DNA of 39,118 nucleotides from an uncultured Rhodospirillales bacterium (lineage in GTDB: Bacteria; Pseudomonadota; Alphaproteobacteria; RF32; CAG-239), in NCBI GenBank assembly GCA_902763185.1, contig CACWQT010000018.1, positions 1 to 39,118 on the forward strand. Reading direction: 5' to 3'. Below the pieces are notes generated by a model, which made no database searches, was not told where the DNA came from, and worked only from the letters and a program-made list of their open reading frames with translations. The position numbers were made by a program, and so were the translations under genes. Below, one piece after another: positions 7,575 through 15,673 of this stretch. Every line of letters begins with the position of its first letter. The first letter of the stretch is position 1.

Positions 7575-8372
7575 ATGAGCAAAACACCATTTTTAAGCAA
7601 AACCGAGCATATTTTATATATATACAGCAATGCCTGCTACAAATGCAAAAAAGGCGATGCCGAAGATTTTCAACGCACTCTTTCGCTGATAAATTCTTAT
7701 TGTCCTGTCTCTTTTACCAGTAAAATTCATTACAATGGCGATTACATTATCGGTTTGTATCCGGAATTTAAAGATGCTCTAGAAGATTTTGCCACACCGA
7801 TTATAAAGGAAGTAAGGCGTATCACTGCTTCGCCGGAACATCAATCACGCTATAAAGGCTTTGCAATATTCCCTGATGAAATATTAGAACAAATGGCAAA
7901 GGAAACGATTAAGAAATTTAATTTAAAAGAAAGCTATGACTTTTCCTCACCGCCGACAAAAGAACAACTGGAGCGCCTAAACCACCGTTTTTTACCCAAA
8001 CAAAAGCAAAAAATGAAAGAAGAATTGCCCCCGGCACTATTCCATATCGGTATGATGTTTGCTGAAAAATGCAAAGATTTCCGTTTAGTTCTGGAGTTTA
8101 TAGAAAACGCCGATAATATAGAAGGTGTTGCCTCCGGCAGAATAAAAAAAGAGCAAGCCCAAAAATTTATAGATATAGAGGGTGTCCCATTAGGACTTAA
8201 ATTATCAGCTCTGCGTGAAAGCGGGATACTAGATGAAGACTTAAACATCAAAGATATGGATACTTTTATGCGTTCAAAAGCAATAACCGAATTTGAATTT
8301 GGAGGTAAGACCTATAACTTAAGTGAAAGTAATACCCCATCAATATTCACTTCTTTAGGTATTTTTAGATAA
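7575..8372 (+). CDS. Hypothetical cytosolic protein, 265 aa
   Basis: Not recognised. Mixed alpha/beta N-terminal half with a CYKCKKGD pair of cysteines near residue 20, then a helical, Lys/Glu-rich middle part and a beta-like C terminus (FEFGGKTYNLSE). No signal peptide or membrane segment. The ATG at 7575 is preferred because GAGGAG lies 7 bases before it; an in-frame ATG at 7554 lies upstream of that site. AT-rich codon use is the same as in the housekeeping genes. Confidence 0.8.
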   Translation: MSKTPFLSKTEHILYIYSNACYKCKKGDAEDFQRTLSLINSYCPVSFTSKIHYNGDYIIGLYPEFKDALEDFATPIIKEVRRITASPEHQSRYKGFAIFPDEILEQMAKETIKKFNLKESYDFSSPPTKEQLERLNHRFLPKQKQKMKEELPPALFHIGMMFAEKCKDFRLVLEFIENADNIEGVASGRIKKEQAQKFIDIEGVPLGLKLSALRESGILDEDLNIKDMDTFMRSKAITEFEFGGKTYNLSESNTPSIFTSLGIFR

Positions 8373-8410
8373 AAAAATCATATTGGTTTTACACCTCACA
8401 TAAAAAATAC

Positions 8411-8439
8411 TTGCATTAAAAAAAATCATAAGCTATATA
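8411..8439 (+). promoter_or_regulatory. Promoter of tRNA-Thr
   Basis: TTGCAT, a 17-bp spacer and TATATA, ending 10 bases before the tRNA 5' end. Confidence 0.65.
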
Positions 8440-8449
8440 TCTTTTCGTT

Positions 8450-8525
<76 letters not shown>

Positions 8526-8558
8526 CTTTTTTTTAAGAATCAAATAAGGCAATAAACA

Positions 8559-8726
8559 ATGAAAAAAAATGATATGGAAACCGAGTGTATGAATGAGCTG
8601 TTTAACAACGGCGAACATTGGAGACCGGTTGCCATTTACGATGAAGACGATAACAAGATTCGTGATTTAACCAAAGAAGAACAATTAGCATTAATAAGAG
8701 AGCGCACAGCGGCGACTGAAAAATAG
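8559..8726 (+). CDS. Small acidic protein, 55 aa
   Basis: Short frame starting MKKNDMETECMNELF and ending RERTAATEK. It is hydrophilic and acidic, with EHWRPVAIYDEDD in the middle and a helical end LTKEEQLALIRERT; no signal peptide. AAGG lies about 8 bases before the ATG, and a strong terminator follows the stop at once. It lies 33 bases after tRNA-Thr and may be read through from the tRNA promoter. Codon choice and the flanking signals support a real gene; function unknown. Confidence 0.65.
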   Translation: MKKNDMETECMNELFNNGEHWRPVAIYDEDDNKIRDLTKEEQLALIRERTAATEK

Positions 8727-8736
8727 CCACAAAAAA

Positions 8737-8771
8737 AGTGAGCACCCGTAAAGGCACTCACTTATTTTTTT
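8737..8771. terminator. Bidirectional terminator between converging genes
   Basis: AGTGAG and CTCACT pair around CACCCGTAAAGGCA, with A-rich sequence on the left and T-rich on the right, so it can end both the 55-residue gene and the minus-strand membrane-protein gene. Confidence 0.8.
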
Positions 8772-8781
8772 ACGTTAAGGC

Positions 8782-9393
8782 TTAGTTGTCATACTTCCGC
8801 CTTTCTAAGAAGACGGAGACGCCAGCCATGGCCAAGCAGACTATGGCCATTCCGTAAAAGATGTCACGGGCGGCCAGCGATGATGGAAAGAGGCAAATTC
8901 GCCCAACGCCGACAACGATTGTTAACATTGTAAGCATTAGACACCCTGTTTGGACGGTTGTCCACCAATTTCTTTTGCTGATGGCGCTCATGCAGTGTAG
9001 CGCAAAAAACAGCGCCATACCGACGAAGCCTAATGCCATCATACCCAGTGTCGGGTAGCTGAGGGCCACAATCATCTGCTCCGGAATAGTGACGCCACAG
9101 GCCATCAGCAGAAGGACTATCAGCCCCAATACAGCACTCTGCCCGATAACCACTGCGCTACAAAACACAATGTCATCTAAGAGGAAATGCGACTTCTTCT
9201 GCTTCAGCCAGACGAGAGCCGTCATGCTCAGAATGGCGATGATAAAACTCACTGCAACCACCCACTGCGCCATTGTTGTCAGCTCCGGATGAATAGTTGC
9301 ATACTCCTGATAAGCCAACTCCACTGCAAAATAGCCAACTCCCTGAATGAGAGCCGCCCACGCCACCAGTCCTAAGATAAATTCTTTTTTCAT
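8782..9393 (-). CDS. Multi-pass inner-membrane protein, 203 aa
   Basis: Not recognised. Six hydrophobic segments are visible, at about residues 5-25, 42-62, 75-100, 110-135, 145-165 and 175-193, separated by short charged loops (KQKK, KRNWW, ERRKYDN). Only three helices carry obvious small-residue packing motifs and no catalytic motif is visible. Codons are GC-richer than in neighbouring housekeeping genes. There is no Shine-Dalgarno site before the ATG (ACTTAAAAAA), and the promoter lies about 175 bases upstream, giving a long leader. Confidence 0.8.
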   Translation of the reverse strand: MKKEFILGLVAWAALIQGVGYFAVELAYQEYATIHPELTTMAQWVVAVSFIIAILSMTALVWLKQKKSHFLLDDIVFCSAVVIGQSAVLGLIVLLLMACGVTIPEQMIVALSYPTLGMMALGFVGMALFFALHCMSAISKRNWWTTVQTGCLMLTMLTIVVGVGRICLFPSSLAARDIFYGMAIVCLAMAGVSVFLERRKYDN

Positions 9394-9568
9394 TTTTTTA
9401 AGTATTTAATTGTTAATAAAATTCGTTACTCACCTTATAGTTTCAGCCGTTCGTAACGCTTCATTAAAATAATTCAAACTTAACCTGCTATCTCAGATAA
9501 CAAGCAAAAAAATGAAAAACCTTAACGTAGTCGATACTAATTAACCTAATCCTTATGTGATTAGGGAT

Positions 9569-9597
9569 ATTATACCACATTTTTTACCCCCCTGCAA
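9569..9597 (-). promoter_or_regulatory. Promoter of the six-helix membrane protein
   Basis: Minus-strand TTGCAG, a 17-bp spacer ending in GTGG and a consensus TATAAT. The leader of about 165 bases up to the ATG is G-poor and could carry regulation; no known riboswitch is seen. Confidence 0.7.
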
Positions 9598-9756
9598 CCA
9601 TTTTTTGACAAAAAAACATCTCCCCCTTAGCATGGCAAAATAGAGAGCGGACATAAATCGTCATCCCTCAATCGGCGTCAGTCCGATTGATAAGGGACCT
9701 TCTCTATTGTCACTCCCCACAAGTGGGGAGCCGGAGGGGTAAATTTATCTAACACA

Positions 9757-9794
9757 CAAAAAAACAGGCCATCCTTTCGGAAAGCCTGTCTCTT
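9757..9794 (-). terminator. Terminator of the 347-residue gene
   Basis: Minus-strand GACAGGC..TCC, GAAA, GGA..GCCTGT, then a T run, shortly after the stop codon. Confidence 0.85.
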
Positions 9795-9809
9795 AAATTA
9801 CATAAATAC

Positions 9810-10853
9810 TTACTTATCACACACGAGTGCACACCCGAATTGGTTAAACAAACACATCCTTCCGGCGCGCTCGGTCAGCAAGAAGTTCTCTGAAGCTTGG
9901 ATAACGCGATACCCCTCACCGAGGTTCTGCCCATTACAGTCATAGAGTACACTCTTGTCAAACCACTTCAGCATGTAATAATAGAGAGAGAAATCGTAAA
10001 CAGCTGTCGGCACCGGTATATTCTTTTCCACAATACCGTCTTTACCGTAAAGCCCTGTTACCAGATGTCTGTCTTTGCTCGCAAAGCGCCCGTCAGCTAA
10101 CAACATCACACCTTTAACAGCAACGCCCATAGGTTTGCCGTCCGGCAGATACAGCCGCTCAGAACCGTCTTCAAAAGTCAGCACAAACCGATTGTTCAAC
10201 AGTTTCTTGTGCTTTACCACCGGAATCCGACTGAGTTCTTGACCGTTCAAATCCGTCAGCAGAACTTTCTTTTCCCGATTTCTAACCAACAGACAAGAAG
10301 TCCCCACAAACGCTTCGACATTAAACAGCGGATCCAACTGTTTCTCATGTTTAAACAGTTGCCATGAGCGCTCCAATGAGGTAATGAGCCAGTCACTCTG
10401 CGTGGCATAGTAACCGTCACCAAAAGCAAAGCACCTGCCGAACCATTCAGCAACCTTCTGATGTCTGTCATTAAATAACGCTCTTGCGGCACCAAAGCAT
10501 AAGACATACCAGTTGTTGGTAAAAATCTTGAACCCGTAGATACCGTCAAGCACCACGTGCCCGCCTTCATCACAAAGAGTTGCAACCAGCACACGATGAG
10601 TTCTACCTGCCTGATGGTATGAGCTCTGCTTAACAAAGAGATAATAGCCGTCAGTCAGTATAATCACTCCAAGAGCTTGCTTCCCCTGAAATTCATGCAT
10701 AACCTCACCACGACTATCTAATCCGTAGCACACAAGGTTTCCCTCGCTGTCTTTGGTTGTAAGTGAGAAACTGCCATTGTCGTAGCCGACGATTTTTGTT
10801 ACCGAAGCGCCTCTGTAATCAAAGGTCTGCTCCGCACCCAATTTCATAATCAT
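9810..10853 (-). CDS. Beta-rich repeat protein, 347 aa
   Basis: Not assigned to a family. The chain is a run of short beta units of about 40 residues, such as ILTDGYYLFVKQS, FGDGYYATQSDWLI, VRNREKKVLLTDLNGQEL, VLTFEDGSERLYLPDGKP and VLYDCNGQNLGEG, resembling WG-type repeats or a beta-propeller. No signal peptide is visible, so it is probably cytosolic or leaves by another route. No Shine-Dalgarno site before the ATG (GCGT then ATG). GC-rich codon use. Its promoter is back-to-back with that of the glutamine amidotransferase, which belongs to the same class of genes. Confidence 0.8.
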   Translation of the reverse strand: MIMKLGAEQTFDYRGASVTKIVGYDNGSFSLTTKDSEGNLVCYGLDSRGEVMHEFQGKQALGVIILTDGYYLFVKQSSYHQAGRTHRVLVATLCDEGGHVVLDGIYGFKIFTNNWYVLCFGAARALFNDRHQKVAEWFGRCFAFGDGYYATQSDWLITSLERSWQLFKHEKQLDPLFNVEAFVGTSCLLVRNREKKVLLTDLNGQELSRIPVVKHKKLLNNRFVLTFEDGSERLYLPDGKPMGVAVKGVMLLADGRFASKDRHLVTGLYGKDGIVEKNIPVPTAVYDFSLYYYMLKWFDKSVLYDCNGQNLGEGYRVIQASENFLLTERAGRMCLFNQFGCALVCDK

Positions 10854-10898
10854 ACGCGATAAAAATTTAGTTTTAAAATAATGTCATAAATCCTAAGT

Positions 10899-10927
10899 AT
10901 TGCACCATAAAACCTCTTTTTTGTCAA
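10899..10927 (-). promoter_or_regulatory. Promoter of the 347-residue gene
   Basis: Minus-strand TTGACA, a 17-bp spacer and TGCAAT, about 45 bases before the ATG. Confidence 0.65.
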
Positions 10928-10962
10928 GTCATTTTCTCCTTGATGTGACAAAAAAATTAAGT

Positions 10963-10991
10963 TTGACAAAAAATAAATAGTATGCTATGGT
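10963..10991 (+). promoter_or_regulatory. Promoter of the glutamine amidotransferase gene
   Basis: TTGACA, a 17-bp spacer and TATGGT, followed by a leader that contains TACGTCTAATTAA twice in tandem (about 11011-11036) and no Shine-Dalgarno site. Confidence 0.65.
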
Positions 10992-11049
10992 ATCCCCCGA
11001 AAATTACTTTTACGTCTAATTAATACGTCTAATTAAAAATTTTATTATT

Positions 11050-11913
11050 ATGGTAATATCAAGAATGAGTCTGGCTTATATGCCGGAGTACAATGCCTTT
11101 GGCATTGCTGACAGTAAAATTGAAAGTCTGCCTCCCAGGGTTATCCCTGTGCTCTCTCTCTCCGATGACTGCTATGACCACTTAGGCATCCGCCCACCGG
11201 TCGGTGCACCCAAAGTAGGCTTCCTCATGGGTCGTGAAGAGAACTGCTACACAATTGATTTCAACTACGCTTACGCCATCGTGGCAAGCGGCATGGAGCC
11301 GGTCTTGATGGATTATTTCTACTGCACTGAACAACTTTTCGATTGTTCAGGATTGATCCTCCCCGGCGGCTCCTTTGAATCTCCCGCGTGGTATTACTCT
11401 GATGACAAAAGTCTTGACCGCTCGGAGTACCCGAACAAGCGCTCCAAGGCGTATGGTTACTCGCTCTACACCGCACTTCACATGGGAATCCCCATCTTGG
11501 GAATCTGCGCTGGCGCACAGGTGATGGCTGCCGAGTTTGGTAGTCATCTGGTGCCAAAGATCAAGAGCAGAATCTCGCACAAGACCAAGCAACACCTCGC
11601 ACACAGAGTTCATGCCGTGAACGTAGCAATGGTGAAGAACATCTTAGGCGTTACTTCGCTTGATACCAACTCGCGCCACTCAGAGGGTGTGAAGGACTTT
11701 CCAAAGCTGGATCTCTATGCCGTCGCTGAAGACGGTTGCCCGGAGATGTGGGGTAGTGTCAAGAAGAATATGCTGGGTGTCCAGTGGCATCCCGAGGACT
11801 TTGTGGTAGTGGACAACCTCACCCACAAGAAGGTCTATGACTGGCTGGCCGAGAGAGCCCGTAACTACCAACGGACAAGCTTTATCTCAAAAAGCTTTGT
11901 CAGCAATTGTTAA
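11050..11913 (+). CDS. Class-I glutamine amidotransferase, peptidase C26 / PuuD-like
   Basis: Gamma-glutamyl hydrolase type enzyme of 287 residues. The triad is present: nucleophile Cys153 in GICAGAQ, and His247 with Glu249 in GVQWHPED. LILPGGSFE is the expected oxyanion strand and NSRHSEGV matches the substrate-side loop of the family. The nucleophile elbow has Ala where PuuD-type enzymes usually have Arg (GICRG). Likely activity is hydrolysis of a gamma-glutamyl amide; the substrate is unknown. The C terminus carries an extra tail of about 25 residues. No Shine-Dalgarno site, GC-rich codons, single-gene unit with its own promoter and terminator. Confidence 0.88.
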   Translation: MVISRMSLAYMPEYNAFGIADSKIESLPPRVIPVLSLSDDCYDHLGIRPPVGAPKVGFLMGREENCYTIDFNYAYAIVASGMEPVLMDYFYCTEQLFDCSGLILPGGSFESPAWYYSDDKSLDRSEYPNKRSKAYGYSLYTALHMGIPILGICAGAQVMAAEFGSHLVPKIKSRISHKTKQHLAHRVHAVNVAMVKNILGVTSLDTNSRHSEGVKDFPKLDLYAVAEDGCPEMWGSVKKNMLGVQWHPEDFVVVDNLTHKKVYDWLAERARNYQRTSFISKSFVSNC

Positions 11914-11942
11914 GAAAGGCGTCCCAATCGGGACGCCTTTCT
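11914..11942. terminator. Bidirectional terminator
   Basis: Perfect 11-bp hairpin AAAGGCGTCCC/GGGACGCCTTT with an AATC loop. It sits between two converging genes; the last base pairs touch the stop codon of the dipeptidase gene. Confidence 0.85.
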
Positions 11943-12534
11943 AGTCTATAACTGGATAATGTTGCCATCCCTTAAGATTATAATGCCACCACTCGTGCGG
12001 TATCGCTTCAAACCCATGACTTTCCATTAAGTCTTTTAAAAATTCACGATTTTTAATTGCTTCAACACTCGCCCCTTGATAATCATGCCGTGCTTTGATG
12101 AGGTGCTTTTGAAACGCCGCAAAATCGCCTTTTAGCACTTGTTCCTGATACTGCTTTTCATATGCGTCAATCTCGGTCGGATATAAAAGATTATTGCCCT
12201 CAAAATCAGTCAAACACACATCAACCGCCGTGCCGTGGCAATGATTGGATTTTTGATAATCTTTGGCAAAAAAGCCCTCTATCGGAATAATCTCCAACAA
12301 CCGATTATGCGCTTCGGGCGGACGGTAGGCATCACAAATTCGCATTTTATAATGATATTTTTCAAGCAACGGAATAAGTGAGAAAAGTTTTTCTGCCGCA
12401 GCTTTTACAAGATACGCCTGATTGCCGAACCCGATATCCTGATAAACCGCCTGCCCCACCATATTATTAGTTCTGGCATACATCATATCAATAATAAAAT
12501 GCGGCTCATCAATCAAAACCAAATCATTATTCAT
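11941..12534 (-). CDS. ddpX: D-alanyl-D-alanine dipeptidase, VanX/DdpX family
   Basis: Zinc dipeptidase that splits D-Ala-D-Ala. Family landmarks align closely with VanX: Arg71 in DAYRPPEAH, zinc ligands His98 and Asp105 in SNHCHGTAVDV, the general base Glu181 and the third ligand His184 in HEWWHYN. Length (197 residues) is normal. There is no signal peptide, which fits a cytosolic role in using D-Ala-D-Ala from wall turnover; no vanH or vanA-like ligase is adjacent, so a resistance role is not suggested. The ATG at 12534 has AGGGGAA about 7 bases upstream and is preferred over an upstream in-frame start at 12567. Confidence 0.92.
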   Translation of the reverse strand: MNNDLVLIDEPHFIIDMMYARTNNMVGQAVYQDIGFGNQAYLVKAAAEKLFSLIPLLEKYHYKMRICDAYRPPEAHNRLLEIIPIEGFFAKDYQKSNHCHGTAVDVCLTDFEGNNLLYPTEIDAYEKQYQEQVLKGDFAAFQKHLIKARHDYQGASVEAIKNREFLKDLMESHGFEAIPHEWWHYNLKGWQHYPVID

Positions 12535-12611
12535 AACACTTCCCCTTAAAGGGGAATATAAGCCCAAATGTTTAAAAAATTATGAGTTCCCTAATCCCTT
12601 ATGTAAAATCA

Positions 12612-12640
12612 TTGACAAAGGGCACTTTTTCTGATATTTT
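12612..12640 (+). promoter_or_regulatory. Promoter of the ankyrin-like gene
   Basis: TTGACA, a 17-bp spacer and TATTTT, about 30 bases before the ATG. Confidence 0.65.
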
Positions 12641-12670
12641 TAAGACGTAACGAACATAAGAGAGGTCGCC

Positions 12671-13240
12671 ATGAAAGAACTAAAAGAAGCAGCATTGATA
12701 ACTGCCACCACATTAGGTGCAGCTGTTGTAGCAAAGATAGCTTTACCGGATGAAACGCCGGTAGAAAAGACTGTTCATGTTGAAAAAACACCAAATGAAC
12801 GACTGATGGAAGCAGCCATCATGGGTGATATTAAAGCTTATGAGCAAGCGCTGACAGACAGTGGCGATATCAATTACCAAGATCCGAATACCGGAAAAAC
12901 CGTTCTTATGGCAACCATAGATAACAACAGCTCTATTATGGAACAAGGGCGAGCCTGTGAGATTGTCAAGATGTCGCTAGCCACAGGAAACGTAGATTTA
13001 ACCCTAAAGGACAGCCAAGGTAAAACGCTGAAAGATTACATAAAATCAACCAAATCAACCTTAGACAACATGGCATCATCTTATGTGACCCCGCAAACTT
13101 ATGCCACCGGCAGAGCCGCCGAAAGCCTAAGTAAGGATTGGGAATCTGTTTTGCAAACCATAGAAAAAATGAAGCCCACTGCACAAGCTAAAAAAACAAA
13201 CTATCATGCTTTTTATCAAGCCATGAATTTAAGAAAGTAA
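12671..13240 (+). CDS. Ankyrin-repeat-like protein with N-terminal hydrophobic segment, 189 aa
   Basis: Residues 7-25 are hydrophobic (ALITATTLGAAVVAKIAL) and probably anchor or export the protein. Residues about 43-85 look like a degenerate ankyrin repeat (ERLMEAAIMGDIKAYEQAL, then DINYQDPNTGKTVLMATI) and a weaker second one follows (NVDLTLKDSQGKTLKDYI). Ankyrin repeats bind proteins and are common in host-associated bacteria; the partner is unknown. GAGAGG lies about 6 bases before the ATG. AT-rich codons match the housekeeping genes. Confidence 0.75.
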   Translation: MKELKEAALITATTLGAAVVAKIALPDETPVEKTVHVEKTPNERLMEAAIMGDIKAYEQALTDSGDINYQDPNTGKTVLMATIDNNSSIMEQGRACEIVKMSLATGNVDLTLKDSQGKTLKDYIKSTKSTLDNMASSYVTPQTYATGRAAESLSKDWESVLQTIEKMKPTAQAKKTNYHAFYQAMNLRK

Positions 13241-13870
13241 AATCCCCATAATTCCACCGGTGCTAAAACGGCCCACGATTGATGGATAAATTTTAAACGT
13301 CATAGCCTATTTAAGCGAAACCCTATATCCACATTGACAGAGAAGGTGACAACTAAAACATCCGAAGCGTAGTTGGCAAGCGTGAAACGCGAGCCTTACG
13401 GAGCAAGTAAGGTGGGGGTGAACCCATCTCCCCCCCACTCACGAAGGCTTACCATTAAAGTCTTCTCCCCCTTGACGGGGGAGATGTCGCTGAAAGCGAC
13501 AGAGAGGGTGACAACTAAAACATCCGAAGCGTAGTTGGCAAGCGTGAAACGCGAGCCTTACGGAGCAAGTAAGGTGGGTGTGAACCCATCTCCCCCTTGA
13601 CGGGGGGCTTGCAGGATAAAAACTGTCCGGTGGACAGTTTTTACCGAAAGCTATAGCTGTTGTTAATTTGCGCTAACACGAAAGTGTCAAAAGCGCAAAT
13701 AAAAGCGCAAATGTTACAACAACTTGCCCGAAGCGTAGTTGGCAAGCGCATAAAGCGCGAGCCTTACGGAGCAAGTAAGGTGGGGGTGACAACTAACCGT
13801 CATCCCCCGAGGCACTTTAGTGCCGAGGTCAGGGATCTTCAAATTAAACCTAACCTTTCACTATCACAGT
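13241..13870. repeat. Repeat mosaic including a full R3 copy
   Basis: No gene is seen. It contains GGCAAGCGTGAAACGCGAGCC stems near 13375 and 13540, a GTCGCTGAAAGCGAC stem near 13486, a complete R3 element at about 13610-13775 and an R5 copy at about 13797-13848. The same modules recur at 5401-5855, 17640-18395 and 31059-31620 in the same order. Confidence 0.7.
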
Positions 13871-13913
13871 AACGGAAGGATTGCCATTAAAGTCTCTCCC
13901 ATATTTAAAACCG

Positions 13914-14054
13914 AAAAGCGTTCTCATCTGAGAACGCTTTTGCAATGGGTGGGATAAAATACCCTGCTGAAAGTGACGCCGCGAGTGCGGTGTGCAAAAT
14001 GAGCACATAAACGAGCGCCGACGCTTTCATGAGGGCATTTTAGCACATCCCCCC
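13914..14054 (-). ncRNA. Structured tandem element, copy 1
   Basis: 141-base unit that repeats at 14067. Read on the minus strand, GGGGGGATGTGCTAAAATGCCC pairs with GGGTATTTTATCCCACCC, an inner arm follows with TGTGC/GCACA near its tip, and the unit ends in ATTGC and a perfect hairpin AAAAGCGTTCTCA/TGAGAACGCTTTT that could terminate transcription. The unit is downstream of rplL on its coding strand. It may be a 3' processing structure, a small RNA, or a repeat; no known RNA family is recognised. Confidence 0.45.
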
Positions 14055-14066
14055 AAAATTTAAACT

Positions 14067-14208
14067 AAAAGACCGCCTATTTCTAGGCGGTCTTTTGCAA
14101 TGGGTGGGATAAAGTGTGGTGCTATTGTTAAATCAGCGACCGCGGTGTGCAAGTTAGCACATAAGGAAGCTGATTTGGCAATTTGACCATACTTTAGCAC
14201 ATCCCCCA
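14067..14208 (-). ncRNA. Structured tandem element, copy 2
   Basis: Same layout as copy 1 with conserved blocks GGGATGTGCTAAA, TTATGTGCT, TTGCACACCGC and TTTATCCCACCCATTGCAAAAG. Stem bases differ but pairing is kept: AAAGTATGG with CCACACTTT replaces AAAATGCCC with GGGTATTTT; the inner stem is AAATCAGC/GCTGATTT; the final hairpin is AAAAGACCGCCTA/TAGGCGGTCTTTT. It starts right at the rplL stop codon, so it is the first 3' sequence of the rplJ-rplL transcript and probably includes its terminator. Confidence 0.5.
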
Positions 14209-14209
14209 A

Positions 14210-14581
14210 CTACTTCAACTCAACTTTTGCGCCGGCAGCTTCTAACTTAGCCTTAATCTCTTCGGCTTCAGCCTTAGGAGCGCCTTCCTTAACAGTCTTC
14301 GGAGCACCGTCAACCAAATCTTTAGCTTCCTTCAAACCTAAAGCGGTAATACCACGGATTTCCTTAATAACATTGATTTTGTTTGCACCGGCTTCAACGA
14401 GGATAACGTCAAATTCGGTCTTTTCTTCACCGGCAGCAGCACCAGCGGCACCGGCAGCAGGAGCAGCAACTGCAGCAGCAGCGGAAACGCCCCATTTTTC
14501 TTCTAACATTTTAGATAAATCAGCAGCTTCCATAACTGTCAAAGCTGATAATTCCTCAACTAACTTGGCTAAATCGGCCAT
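14210..14581 (-). CDS. rplL: 50S ribosomal protein L7/L12
   Basis: Stalk protein of the large subunit that recruits translation GTPases. N-terminal dimerisation helices ([20 protein letters not shown]), an Ala/Gly-rich hinge at about residues 35-50, then the C-terminal domain beginning [20 protein letters not shown] and ending [13 protein letters not shown]. The 123 residues are typical. GGAG lies 8 bases before the ATG. It follows rplJ by about 155 bases. rpoB, which usually follows, is absent; the structured tandem element and repeats follow instead. Confidence 0.97.
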   Translation of the reverse strand: MADLAKLVEELSALTVMEAADLSKMLEEKWGVSAAAAVAAPAAGAAGAAAGEEKTEFDVILVEAGANKINVIKEIRGITALGLKEAKDLVDGAPKTVKEGAPKAEAEEIKAKLEAAGAKVELK

Positions 14582-14736
14582 TATTTTTCTCCAAATAAAA
14601 TTTAAACTTGTTTATTAAAATTGTTATTTCACTCATTGATTTGACTCTGTTTTTGGTTTTAAGCGACATTTTTATATTTTAACATATAACTGCCTTTGAT
14701 AAAACCACCCCTGCCAAATCCGATAAGCTCTTAAAA

Positions 14737-15219
14737 TTAAGCAGCAGCCTTTTCGCTGTAAGCTTTGGTAACACGAGCCAACGCCGCACCCGGAGCCTGC
14801 AACAAACCGATAATTTTGGCTCTGAGTTCGTCCATAGACGGGATTGTAGCCAATCTTTCAATTTCAGCCTGAGTAAGCACGCCGGTTGTCAAAGCGCCGC
14901 CGACAACCACGAATTTCTCGTTTGCTTTGGCGTATTCAACGCACAATTTGCAAGCAGAGATCGGGTCTTCGGCATAAGCCATGATGGTCGGACCTTTGAA
15001 GAGTTCATCTAAACCTTCAAAACTGGTGCCTTTAAGAGCCAAACGAGTGATGCGGTTTTTTGTAACTCTTAACTTTGCGCCATATTCACGAGCCTTCTTT
15101 CTCAATTCTTCCATTTCAGCAACGGTTAAGCCGCGATAATGGGAAATAACAACTGAGCCGGAAGCCGCTACAATAGCGTTCATCTCGTTAAGGAGTTCTG
15201 CTTTTTCTTCGCGATTCAC
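14737..15219 (-). CDS. rplJ: 50S ribosomal protein L10
   Basis: Forms the base of the L7/L12 stalk. Recognisable by VVISHYRGLTVAEMEELR, KLRVTKNRITRLAL and the C-terminal helix that binds L12. The GTG at 15219 is chosen because it gives the N terminus MNREEKAELL, which fits the family (MDRxxKxEL type), with GGAG 9 bases upstream. A TTG at 15234 overlaps that GGAG and would add five residues. It is the first gene of the rplJ-rplL unit, behind a leader of about 450 bases. Confidence 0.95.
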   Translation of the reverse strand: MNREEKAELLNEMNAIVAASGSVVISHYRGLTVAEMEELRKKAREYGAKLRVTKNRITRLALKGTSFEGLDELFKGPTIMAYAEDPISACKLCVEYAKANEKFVVVGGALTTGVLTQAEIERLATIPSMDELRAKIIGLLQAPGAALARVTKAYSEKAAA

Positions 15220-15667
15220 TTCACGTTTCTCCAAATTTAAGGTTTCATATCAAAGCGTTCAAACTTCACAAAAGCCCGCCATAAAAAGCCAACTATAAAA
15301 GCCACGCGCCGCGATACAAAACGGTTAAACCAACTGCCTGCTTTTAGATTTAATTTAAAATAAAAAAACCGGCAGCACCAAATCTGTCCGGAGGGAGAAA
15401 AAAACAATGCACGAGATGCGCATTAAAACCTTTCAAGAGAAACCGATGCTTGATGCACCATCAGAGCTTTATTGACACACATCGGTGCTATCTTAACGCA
15501 CCATCGGTACCATACGCACCCTACTCTTAAAGAATCTTTACTCCGTCTGCGCCGGAAATTAAGGTAATGACAAAACTTTGACATCTAAAACATTGAAATG
15601 AGTCCTAAAACCCACTCTCGCTACTCAGCCAACTTTTATCAAAACCACCTGCGGTCTTGGACAGCTT
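15220..15667 (-). promoter_or_regulatory. Long 5' leader of rplJ-rplL
   Basis: About 450 untranslated bases lie between promoter 15674-15702 and rplJ. In many bacteria this region binds the L10-L12 complex and controls translation, so autoregulation is likely by family knowledge. A hairpin CCGGACAG...CTGCCGG followed by seven T near 15365-15400 (minus strand) looks like an attenuator. The AGATGTCAAAG and CCGATGGTGC blocks form further stems. No precise match to the L10-leader consensus could be confirmed by eye. Confidence 0.4.
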
Positions 15668-15673
15668 GCAACC

